In this document: piece by piece, positions 10,097-18,168 of the stretch
Position numbering within the stretch: the stretch's first letter is position 1
Layout: every line of letters begins with the position of its first letter
Source of the DNA: Pseudomonas tumuqii
Lineage (GTDB): Bacteria > Pseudomonadota > Gammaproteobacteria > Pseudomonadales > Pseudomonadaceae
DNA: 64,000 nt
NCBI RefSeq assembly: GCF_013184545.1
Contig: NZ_JAAOJA010000008.1
Coordinates: forward strand, 1-64,000
Direction: 5' to 3'
Notes under the pieces: generated by a model
The model's input: only the letters and a program-made list of their open reading frames with translations
Databases searched by the model: none
Told to the model about the DNA's origin: nothing
Made by a program: the position numbers and the translations under genes

Positions 10097-11022
10097 GCAA
10101 TTTTCCCGCTGGCAATTCACCGCCCGTGCGCTACCGCGTGGTGCATGAAACCCACTACAGCTACCAGTTTCCGGTGACGCTCTCGCAGCAATACTTGCAC
10201 CTGACGCCGCGCTCATTCGAGTATCAGCAGACCGAGTCGCAGGCTATCTGGGTTGACCCGCAGCAAGAGCATCACCTCGACGCGCTGGACTACTTCGGCA
10301 ACCACACGCGCAACATCACCATCACCGAGTCGCACAAGGAACTGCTGGTGCATGCCGAGTCGACCGTGCTGCTGAGTCCGCGCCCGGGGCTGGGGCAGAT
10401 AAAAGGCAGCATGCCCTGGGAAGCGCTGGCGCAGATGCTGCAGCAGGTACGCACCCCGGCAACGCTTGAAGCCGTGCGCTATCTGTATGACTCGCCCCAT
10501 ATCCAGTGCGGTTCCGAACTCGCACGTTATGCCCGCGACAGTTACAGCCCCGGCCGGCCGCATCTGGAGGCCGCGTTGGACCTGACTCGGCGCATTTTTG
10601 ACGACTTCGAGTTCGACGAAACCGCCACCGAGATTTCCACTCCCCTGGCCGAGGTGCTCAAAGGCCGGCGCGGCGTTTGCCAGGATTTTGCCCAATTGAT
10701 GATTGGTTGCCTGCGCAGCCTCGGCCTGTCGGCGCGCTATGTCAGCGGTTATATCCTCACCCACCCGCCGGCCGGGCAGCCGCGGATGGTCGGCGCCGAT
10801 GCGTCACATGCCTGGGTTTCGGTGTTCTGCCCACAGCTTGGCTGGGTCGACTTCGATCCGACCAACCGCTGCCTGGTTCAGACTGAGCACATTACCCTGG
10901 GTTGGGGGCGTGATTTCAGCGATGTGACGCCCCTGCGTGGAGTGGTGCTGGGCGGTGGCGAACAGGAGCTGCAGGTGCGGGTGACCGTGATCCCCACCAG
11001 CGAAGAGCTGGCGGGGGCATAG
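10093..11022 (+). CDS. Transglutaminase-like cysteine peptidase-fold protein
   Basis: 309 residues with a bacterial transglutaminase N-terminal beta region (YRVVHETHYSYQFPVTLSQQ, about 15-35) and a core with Cys196 (RGVCQDFAQ), His239 (ASHAWVSV) and Asp255 (VDFDPTN). Such proteins usually hydrolyse or form amide bonds. It overlaps the ATP-grasp/alpha-E gene by four bases and ends the plus-strand operon, 126 bases from the end of the convergent paralogous operon. No export signal is visible. Its partners suggest a cytoplasmic peptide-ligation or peptide-release role, inferred only from context. Confidence 0.9.
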   Translation: MSNFPAGNSPPVRYRVVHETHYSYQFPVTLSQQYLHLTPRSFEYQQTESQAIWVDPQQEHHLDALDYFGNHTRNITITESHKELLVHAESTVLLSPRPGLGQIKGSMPWEALAQMLQQVRTPATLEAVRYLYDSPHIQCGSELARYARDSYSPGRPHLEAALDLTRRIFDDFEFDETATEISTPLAEVLKGRRGVCQDFAQLMIGCLRSLGLSARYVSGYILTHPPAGQPRMVGADASHAWVSVFCPQLGWVDFDPTNRCLVQTEHITLGWGRDFSDVTPLRGVVLGGGEQELQVRVTVIPTSEELAGA

Positions 11023-11087
11023 CGCTCGATCCCGCCAGCGTCGGCTGAGCAGGTGTCAGGCTTGGCAACTGGGTCATCATGAATCCA

Positions 11088-11124
11088 CGCCCCAGGCGCA
11101 GTGCTTAACCCTGCGCCTGGGGCG
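11088..11124. terminator. Hairpin between two convergent operons
   Basis: CGCCCCAGGCGCA at 11088-11100 and TGCGCCTGGGGCG at 11112-11124 are a perfect 13-base inverted repeat with an 11-base loop. There is no T run, but its position between two converging gene ends suggests a shared bidirectional terminator. Confidence 0.7.
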
Positions 11125-11147
11125 GTCGAGCAGTCATCCGGCCGACG

Positions 11148-11951
11148 TCATTGCTGTTGCACCTGCAACATCGGAGCAACTTCAACCTCCACATGGGCGT
11201 GCATCTGCTCGGTGCCACCGCCACGGCGCATGCCGCGCACCGGGCAGGCATCCAGGTAATCGCGGCCGATCGCCAGCTTCAAATGGCGTTCCGGTTTGGT
11301 CAGGCAGTTGGTCACATCGAAACTGTACCAGGCACCCTCCAGCCAAGCCTCGGCCCAGGCGTGGCTGGCCAGGTGGTCGTCGCTGTCGGTGTACAGATAG
11401 CCCGACGCATAGCGCGCGGGGATGCCCAGGCTGCGCGCGCAGGCGAGAAAGGCATGGGCATGGTCCTGGCAGACGCCCTGCTGGCCGGCGAAGGCTTCGG
11501 CGGCGCTGGTTTCCACGGCAGTACTGCCGGTCAGGTAGCTGATGTGGCCATGCAAGCCATGCATCAGGTCGATCAAGGCGCTGCGGTCGCGACGTTTTTT
11601 GCAGTGCAGTTGGGCGAACTCGCGCAAGGCTGGATCCGCCTCGGTCAGGTGGGTGAAGCGCAGGAACGGCAACGCCGACTGGCTCTCGTGCTCGGACTCG
11701 CACAACACATCGATCTCGACCTGGCCACTGGCGCCGATGAGGATGGATTCGTGGGGCTCATCCATCGTCAGCACATGCAGGATGTTGCCGTACGGATCGA
11801 GCTGGGCGCGCACCGGGCGCGGCAGCTTGAGCTGCCAGTTGAGCACGCGCTGGCGCTCACTGTCGTGCGGGGTCAGGCGCAGGTACTGGATGCTCGTGCG
11901 TACCTGGCTGTCATAGCGATAGGTGGTGTCGTGGCTGATGGACAGTCTCAT
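11148..11951 (-). CDS. Transglutaminase family protein
   Basis: 267 residues with N-terminal MRLSISHDTTYRYDSQV and a transglutaminase core with Cys161 (QQGVCQDHAHAF), His197 (ASHAWAEAW) and Asp212 (SFDVTN). It is the third gene of the minus-strand operon and overlaps the alpha-E gene by four bases. In many proteobacteria this gene is followed by a proteasome-like (Anbu) gene; none is present here, the convergent operon coming directly after. The product probably acts on a peptide-like compound made by the ATP-grasp enzyme of the same operon (inference). Confidence 0.9.
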   Translation of the reverse strand: MRLSISHDTTYRYDSQVRTSIQYLRLTPHDSERQRVLNWQLKLPRPVRAQLDPYGNILHVLTMDEPHESILIGASGQVEIDVLCESEHESQSALPFLRFTHLTEADPALREFAQLHCKKRRDRSALIDLMHGLHGHISYLTGSTAVETSAAEAFAGQQGVCQDHAHAFLACARSLGIPARYASGYLYTDSDDHLASHAWAEAWLEGAWYSFDVTNCLTKPERHLKLAIGRDYLDACPVRGMRRGGGTEQMHAHVEVEVAPMLQVQQQ

Positions 11952-12898
11952 ACGACCTCCAGGTAGGAACTGTGGATGGCGTGGCCCAGGTCGCGCACCA
12001 GCAGGATGAGGTCGGTGAGCCAGGCATGCAGGCCCTCATCCAGCACCTCGTCGATGCTGGTGTAGCGCAGCCGGGCTTCCAGTTCGGCCGCCAGGCGCTG
12101 GGCCGGACGACCATTGTCGCCAGGCAGGCTGGCGAGCATCAGATGCAGTTCATCCACGCAGGCGCGCAGCGAACGCGGAATGTCGGGACGCAGCAGCAAC
12201 AGCTCCGAGACCTTGCGCGTACCCGGCGAGCCGCGATAGATCTCGGCGAAGGCCTCGAACGAGGACAACGCGCGCAACAGCGCGCTCCACTGGTAGTAGC
12301 TGCGTGCCGGGCGGCCGTCGACCTCGTCGATGTCCTCGCCGAGCATCTCGTAGCGCGCATCGAGCAGGCGCAGGGTGTTGTCGGCCCGTTCGATAAAGGT
12401 GCCCAGGCGAATGAAGCGGTACGGATCGCCGCGCATGATGGTGCCGGAAGTGGCGCCGTGGAACAGGTGCGAGCGCTCCTTGACCCACTCGCAGAAGCGG
12501 CTGATGCCGTAGCGCCCCAGGCCCTGCTCGGCAATGCCGCGAATCTCCAGCCAGGTGGCGTTGATGTTCTCCCACATGTCGGCGGTGATCCGCCCACGCA
12601 CGCCGTGGGCATTGCTGCGCGCCGCGCCCAGGCAGCTGTAGATGCTCGCCGGGTTCTCGGCATCCAGGGCGAAGAAGTACAGCATGCGTTCGCCGTGCAA
12701 CTGGCCATGGCGCGCCATGTACTCCTCAAGCGTGCCGGTGATGAGCAGTGGCATGGCCAGCTCTTCCAGGCCATCGCCACGGCCATCCTGCGGCATCAGC
12801 GACAGCGAATAACTGACATCGAGCATGCGCGCGAGGTTTTCCGCGCGCTCCAGGTAACGCGACATCCAGTACAGATCGGAGGCAGTTCTACTCAGCAT
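11948..12898 (-). CDS. Alpha-E domain protein (DUF403)
   Basis: 316 residues, almost entirely alpha-helical in character, beginning MLSRTASDLYWMSRYLERAE, the typical alpha-E start. Residues such as RGITADMWENINATWLE and FIERADNTLRLLDARYEML belong to the family pattern. Its biochemical role is not established; it accompanies ATP-grasp and transglutaminase-like proteins. It overlaps the upstream ATP-grasp gene by 11 bases and the downstream gene by four, so the three are translationally coupled. It is the stand-alone paralogue of the C-terminal half of the fusion at 7520-10096. Confidence 0.92.
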   Translation of the reverse strand: MLSRTASDLYWMSRYLERAENLARMLDVSYSLSLMPQDGRGDGLEELAMPLLITGTLEEYMARHGQLHGERMLYFFALDAENPASIYSCLGAARSNAHGVRGRITADMWENINATWLEIRGIAEQGLGRYGISRFCEWVKERSHLFHGATSGTIMRGDPYRFIRLGTFIERADNTLRLLDARYEMLGEDIDEVDGRPARSYYQWSALLRALSSFEAFAEIYRGSPGTRKVSELLLLRPDIPRSLRACVDELHLMLASLPGDNGRPAQRLAAELEARLRYTSIDEVLDEGLHAWLTDLILLVRDLGHAIHSSYLEVV

Positions 12899-14312
12899 TT
12901 TTCAAGTCCTCCACCACCCAGGTGTCCTTGGTACCGCCGCCTTGCGACGAGTTGACCACCAGCGAACCCTCGCGCAACGCCACCCGGGTCAGCCCGCCTG
13001 GCACCAGGCGCACTTCGCGACCGGAGAGGACGAACGGGCGCAGGTCGATGTGCCGCGGCGCGATGCCAGTCTCGACAAAGGTCGGACAGGTCGACAGGCA
13101 CAGGGTCGGCTGGGCGATATAGGCTTCCGGCTTGGCGATCAGGCGGGCGCGAAAGTCTTCGATCTCGGCCTTGCTCGCGGCCGGCCCGACCAGCATGCCG
13201 TAGCCACCGGAACCCTGGGTTTCCTTGACCACCAGCTCGCCGAGGTTGGCCAGCACGTGGGATAGGTCGGCCGGCTTGCTGCACTGCCAGGTCGGCACGT
13301 TCTTGAGGATCGGCTCCTCATCCAGGTAGAAGCGGATCATCTCGGTGACGTAGGGATAGGTCGACTTGTCGTCTGCCACCCCGGTGCCGATGGCGTTGGC
13401 CAGCACCACATGGCCCGAACGGTAGGCCGACAGCAGCCCGGGGACGCCGAGCATGGAGTCCGGGTTGAAGGCCAGCGGGTCGAGGAAGTCGTCATCCAGG
13501 CGTCGGTAGATCACGTCCACCTGCTTGGCCCCGGCGGTAGTGCGCATATAGACCTTGTCATCACGCACGAACAGGTCCGCGCCCTCGACCAGCTCCACCC
13601 CCATTTCCCGCGAGAGGAAGGCATGTTCGAAATAGGCACTGTTGAAGCGCCCCGGGGTCAGCACCACCACGTTGGGGTTATCCAGCGGGCTGGAGGTCTT
13701 CAGGGTCTCGAGCAGCAGGTTCGGGTAATGGTTGATGGGCGCAATGCGCTGCGCGGCGAACAGCTCGGGAAACAGGCGCATCATCATCTTGCGGTCTTCG
13801 AGCATGTAGCTGACGCCGCTCGGGGTACGCAGGTTGTCTTCCAGCACGTAGTAACTGCCATCGCCATCGCGGACCAGATCGACCCCGGCGATATGCGCAT
13901 ACAGGTCGCGGTGCAGATTCAAGCCCTGCATGGCGATCTGATAGCCCTCGTTGGCCAGCACCTGCTCGGCCGGAATGATCCCGGCCTTGATGATGCGCTG
14001 CTCGTGATAGAGATCGGCGAGGAACATGTTCAGCGCCTGCACGCGCTGGATGCAGCCGCGCTCGACCATCCGCCATTCGCTGGCGGGAATGCTGCGCGGG
14101 ATGGTGTCGAAGGGAATCAGGCGTTCGGTGCCCTGTTCATCGCCATACAGGGTGAAGGTGATGCCGGCGCGGTGAAACAGCAGATCCGCTTCGCGGCGGC
14201 GCTGGGCCAATTGCTCTGGAGGGATGGCCGCCAGCCAGCGGGCGAACTCTAGATAATGCGGGCGACACTTACCCTGTGCATCGTACATCTCATCGTAGTA
14301 CTTGCGATCCAT
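12888..14312 (-). CDS. Circularly permuted ATP-grasp protein (DUF404/DUF407)
   Basis: 474 residues starting MDRKYYDEMYDAQGKCRPHY, the standard start of this family. Conserved segments include FTLYGDEQGTERLIPFDTIP, EDNLRTPSGVSYMLEDRKMM, VVLTPGRFNSAYFEH, RRLDDDFLDPLAF and LVPGGLTRVALREGSLVVNS. The fold suggests ATP-dependent amide or peptide ligation of an unknown substrate. It is first of the minus-strand operon with alpha-E and transglutaminase-like genes. Compared with the fusion on the plus strand it lacks the alpha-E part. Confidence 0.93.
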   Translation of the reverse strand: MDRKYYDEMYDAQGKCRPHYLEFARWLAAIPPEQLAQRRREADLLFHRAGITFTLYGDEQGTERLIPFDTIPRSIPASEWRMVERGCIQRVQALNMFLADLYHEQRIIKAGIIPAEQVLANEGYQIAMQGLNLHRDLYAHIAGVDLVRDGDGSYYVLEDNLRTPSGVSYMLEDRKMMMRLFPELFAAQRIAPINHYPNLLLETLKTSSPLDNPNVVVLTPGRFNSAYFEHAFLSREMGVELVEGADLFVRDDKVYMRTTAGAKQVDVIYRRLDDDFLDPLAFNPDSMLGVPGLLSAYRSGHVVLANAIGTGVADDKSTYPYVTEMIRFYLDEEPILKNVPTWQCSKPADLSHVLANLGELVVKETQGSGGYGMLVGPAASKAEIEDFRARLIAKPEAYIAQPTLCLSTCPTFVETGIAPRHIDLRPFVLSGREVRLVPGGLTRVALREGSLVVNSSQGGGTKDTWVVEDLKNAE

Positions 14313-14679
14313 ACCGCATTCCTCATCCGCTGATGACGATCACTATCGCAAATCGCCAAGCCCGTGCCATCCACAAATTTGCTTTATTTAAAAAAGTTTT
14401 ACATTCGCAAAAAAACTCGCGCTGTTGTTCCATTACCAATAGTGGCCAGCAGCCACTTGCGGAGAAGACCGGTCACCCGATGCCGAGACAGCAAGCCCGC
14501 AAAAAGCGCCCGTCATGGCCGCTTGTTGTATATGCAAGAGGCTGTTATTCATAGCGATTAATCACTGCCAGTGAATCGAATCATTATTTTCCTGAGCTGA
14601 AAAGGAGAGGGGCAAACGGCCCCGGTGCAATTGTCCGGAAGCCAGCGTTACACTCCACGTTGAATTCAAGGTGTCGATC
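14313..14679. other. Divergent promoter region
   Basis: 367 bases between the divergent ATP-grasp operon (minus) and the CheB/CheR-PAS gene (plus). It is AT-richer than its surroundings around 14370-14420 and 14545-14600 and so likely holds both promoters. A small GGGGCAAACGGCCCC hairpin lies at 14611-14625. I see no small gene or RNA I can support. Confidence 0.5.
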
Positions 14680-17600
14680 ATGGCGAAAAGAAAAACAGGC
14701 TCCGCCAAAATGGCGCAAGAGCCGAGTGGCGCACGGGCAGTTGAGGATAAGTTGACCACCGACAGCACGGTTGAACTACCAGCGATGCCCGTCGGCACCG
14801 CGTCGAGTTTCCCGGTTGTGGGGATTGGTGCATCGGCCGGTGGGCTGGCTGCGTTCGAGGCGTTTTTCTCCGGGATGCCGACCGATACCAATCCGAACAT
14901 GGCGTTCGTGCTGGTCCAGCACTTGGCACCTGACCATAAAAGCATGCTCACGGATCTGATTCGACGCTTCACCCGCATGCAGGTCTTCGAGGTGGAGGAT
15001 GGCATGCAGATACAGCCAAACTGCGCCTACATAATCCCGCCCAACCGCGACATGGCCTTTATCAACGGCACCTTGCAATTACTGTCGCCGGTCGAGCCAC
15101 GTGGTCAGCGCCTGCCTATCGATTTCTTCTTCCGTTCACTGGCCCTCGACCAGCGGGAGCGGGCGATCGGTATCGTGCTCTCCGGTACCGGCAGCGATGG
15201 CACCCTGGGTGTGCGGGCGATCAAGGCCGAAGGAGGCATGCTCATGGCCCAGGATCCCGACTCCGCGGAGTTCGACGGCATGCCGCGCAGCGCCATTGCC
15301 ACCGGGCTGATCGATTACGTGCTGCCGCCGGCCGAGATGCCGGTACAGCTCAGGGCTTATGTGGCCCATGCTTTCGGCAAGCCGCCGCTGCTGGCCAGCA
15401 TCCCGCTATCCAAGGCCGAGGACGCCTTGAAGAAGATATTTGTCGCGCTACGCAGCCATGTCGGCCATGACTTCTCGCAGTACAAACCGAGCACCATCCT
15501 GCGCCGCATCGAGCGGCGCATGGCGGTCCATCAGCTGGAGAATATCGACAGCTACGTCAGGTATCTGCACCAGGCGCCAAGCGAGGTCGAGTCGCTCTTT
15601 CGCGACTTGTTGATCGGCGTGACCAATTTCTTCCGGGATCCGGCAGCGTTCAAGACGCTCGAGGAACTGGTTATCCCCAAGCTTTTCGCCAACAACCCAC
15701 CGGGTTCGGCGATCAGGGTCTGGTCGACCGGTTGTTCGACCGGCGAGGAGGCCTACTCGCTGGCCATCCTCTTGCAGGAATACCGCGAGACGCTCAAGCA
15801 GGATTACACGGTTCAGGTATTTGCCACCGACATAGACAGCCGCGCGATCGCCACGGCTCGCGCCGGAATTTACCCGACCAGCATGACCGCCGATATTAGC
15901 CCGGAACGGCTGAAGCGGTTTTTCACCCTTGAGCCGGACGGCAGCGGCTACCGGATTCACAAAAGCATCCGCGACCTGCTGGTATTTTCCGAGCAGGACC
16001 TGATCAAGGATCCGCCGTTTTCCAAACTTGACCTGATTTGTTGTCGCAACCTGCTGATTTATCTGGGTGGCGAATTACAGAAGAAAATCATTCCGCTGTT
16101 CCACTATGCACTCAAGCCGGGTGGCGTCTTGTTTCTGGGTACCTCGGAAGGAGTCGGTGATTTTGACGACCTGTTCAGCGTGCTCGATCGCAAATCGAAG
16201 CTGTATCAGCGCAAGGAAGACTTCCATGGCATGCCTCGCACCTTCCTCAGCCGCTTTCTGTCCCCGGCGACCGCCGCCGACATGATCAGCGTTGCGCGCC
16301 CATCCGGTAGCGCCAAGACGGCTTTCCCGAGCAAATTACCGCTGCGCGAGATGACCGAACAGGCACTATTGCAGCACCTCGCCGCAGTAGCCGCGTTGAT
16401 CAACGCCCAAGGCGACATCCTCTACCTGCATGGCCGCAGCGGCATGTACCTGGAGCCCGCGCCGGGCGAGGCGGGTATCAACAATATCCTCAAGATGGCG
16501 CGCGAGGGCTTGCGTTCCGGCCTGGCCAAGAGCTTGCACCAGGCTGTGGCCAGCAACCAGAACGTTTGTCTCAAGGCGCTGCAGGTCAAGACCAACGGCC
16601 ATTTCACCCCGGTCAACCTGAGTATCTGGCCGGTAAAATCCGGCCCTGCGGCCACCTTGCAAGCCTCCCTGTTCCTGGTGATCCTGGAAGAAGCGCCAGT
16701 CCTGGCAGCGTCGCAGGCACCGCAGGCCGCCACGCAGGCGGGTGTTGCGAGCGAGGATCGCGATGCGGGGATGGACGCGCGCCTTGAGGCGCTCAAGCAG
16801 GAGCTGCAAAGCAAGGAAGACTACCTGCAGAGCACCATCGAGGCGCTGGAGACCTCCAGCGAAGAACTCAAATCCTCCAATGAGGAAATGCAGTCGGTCA
16901 ACGAGGAGCTGCAGTCCACCAACGAGGAGCTGGAGACCTCCAAGGAAGAGTTGCAATCGGTCAACGAGGAACTGGCCACCATCAACGCCGAACTGCAGAG
17001 CAAGGTGCTCGAGTTGTCGCAGGCTAACAACGACATGAACAACCTGCTGGCCGGCACCGGCATAGGCACGGTCTTCGTCGACCTCAATCTGCGCATTCTG
17101 CGGTTTACCCCGGCGGCATCGCGGATCATCAACCTGATCCCGAGTGATGTCGGCCGACCAGTGGGTCACATCGTTTCCAATCTGCTCGGCTACGACCGCC
17201 TGGTGGCCGACGTCAAGGCGGTGCTGGATACCTTGACGCCCAAAGAAATCGATGTGCAAACCGTGGAAGGGCGCTGGTACAAGATGCGCATTCTGCCGTA
17301 TCGCACCCTCGACAATGTGATCGAAGGGGCGGTGATCACCTACATCGATATCAATGAACACGAGACGCTGCGCCTCAACGAAGAGCGCTACCGGCTGGCG
17401 GCCAAGGCTGCACGCGACGTCATCTGGGATTGGGACATCATCAAGGGCGAGCAACGCTGGAACGAGGCGGGAGTCCCGCTGTTCGGCTGGAGCGACATAG
17501 TTTCGGCGCCACAATCGACCAACTGGTGGCTGGAACGCATCCATCCTGAGGATCGCCAGCGGGTCAACGACGGCATCCACGCCACCTTGAACGACCTCTC

Positions 17601-18159
17601 GCGTACGCACTGGGACGATGAATATCGCTTTCGCAAGGCCGATGGAGCCTATGCGACCGTACTCGATCGCGGCTTTGTCCTGCGCAACGAGCGCGGCCAG
17701 GCCATTCGCATGATCGGGACAATGCTCAATATCACCGAGCGCCGACAGGCTGAAGAGGCGCTACGGGTTAATGAGGCGCGCCTGCGGGTAGCCCTCGATG
17801 CTACGCCGGTCGTGGTATTCAACCAGGACAGGGAATTACGCTACACATGGATCTACAATTCTAAATTGGCAGTACCAGCCGAGCAGTTTCTCGGTAAGAC
17901 CGATGCCGACCTGTTGCCGGCAGAGGCCGCGGCCAGCTTGACTGCAATCAAACGGCAAGTACTGGAGAGCGGGAAGGGCACACGGCGACGGGTTCAAGCC
18001 AATATCTATGGCAAACCGACCCCTTGTGATTTGACCGTGGAAGCGCTGCGTAATGATTCAGGCAGCATCATCGGTATTACCGGCGCATCAATTGAGGTCA
18101 CCTATCAGCAGCAGGATGCAGTGCACGCAACGCCGAATCCACACCTTCAGGGTGAATAA
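14680..18159 (+). CDS. CheB-CheR-PAS fusion signalling protein
   Basis: 1159 residues. A CheB methylesterase domain (about 45-230) has Ser52 (GIGASAGGL), His81 (VQHLAPDH) and Asp173 (GTGSDGT). A CheR methyltransferase domain (about 250-520) has the S-adenosylmethionine motif WSTGCSTGEEAYS (about 348). A long coiled coil of repeated SxEELxSxNEELQ units (about 700-787) is followed by about three PAS domains (790-905, 905-1025, 1030-1145). Unlike many relatives there is no histidine kinase or GGDEF at the end. I chose ATG 14680, six bases after AAGGTG, over GTG 14671. No chemotaxis genes are nearby; the GGDEF-EAL gene 9 bases downstream is the likely partner. Confidence 0.92.
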   Translation: MAKRKTGSAKMAQEPSGARAVEDKLTTDSTVELPAMPVGTASSFPVVGIGASAGGLAAFEAFFSGMPTDTNPNMAFVLVQHLAPDHKSMLTDLIRRFTRMQVFEVEDGMQIQPNCAYIIPPNRDMAFINGTLQLLSPVEPRGQRLPIDFFFRSLALDQRERAIGIVLSGTGSDGTLGVRAIKAEGGMLMAQDPDSAEFDGMPRSAIATGLIDYVLPPAEMPVQLRAYVAHAFGKPPLLASIPLSKAEDALKKIFVALRSHVGHDFSQYKPSTILRRIERRMAVHQLENIDSYVRYLHQAPSEVESLFRDLLIGVTNFFRDPAAFKTLEELVIPKLFANNPPGSAIRVWSTGCSTGEEAYSLAILLQEYRETLKQDYTVQVFATDIDSRAIATARAGIYPTSMTADISPERLKRFFTLEPDGSGYRIHKSIRDLLVFSEQDLIKDPPFSKLDLICCRNLLIYLGGELQKKIIPLFHYALKPGGVLFLGTSEGVGDFDDLFSVLDRKSKLYQRKEDFHGMPRTFLSRFLSPATAADMISVARPSGSAKTAFPSKLPLREMTEQALLQHLAAVAALINAQGDILYLHGRSGMYLEPAPGEAGINNILKMAREGLRSGLAKSLHQAVASNQNVCLKALQVKTNGHFTPVNLSIWPVKSGPAATLQASLFLVILEEAPVLAASQAPQAATQAGVASEDRDAGMDARLEALKQELQSKEDYLQSTIEALETSSEELKSSNEEMQSVNEELQSTNEELETSKEELQSVNEELATINAELQSKVLELSQANNDMNNLLAGTGIGTVFVDLNLRILRFTPAASRIINLIPSDVGRPVGHIVSNLLGYDRLVADVKAVLDTLTPKEIDVQTVEGRWYKMRILPYRTLDNVIEGAVITYIDINEHETLRLNEERYRLAAKAARDVIWDWDIIKGEQRWNEAGVPLFGWSDIVSAPQSTNWWLERIHPEDRQRVNDGIHATLNDLSRTHWDDEYRFRKADGAYATVLDRGFVLRNERGQAIRMIGTMLNITERRQAEEALRVNEARLRVALDATPVVVFNQDRELRYTWIYNSKLAVPAEQFLGKTDADLLPAEAAASLTAIKRQVLESGKGTRRRVQANIYGKPTPCDLTVEALRNDSGSIIGITGASIEVTYQQQDAVHATPNPHLQGE

Positions 18160-18168
18160 GGGCTGCCA

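Noticed and set aside
11151..11966. Plus-strand open frame opposite the minus-strand transglutaminase gene
   Set aside because: The minus strand has the complete transglutaminase triad and operon overlaps; the plus frame has neither a recognisable product nor a ribosome binding site.
16366..17610. Minus-strand open frame of about 410 codons within the CheB-CheR-PAS gene
   Set aside because: It mirrors the repeated coiled-coil codons of the plus strand and shows no domain of its own.
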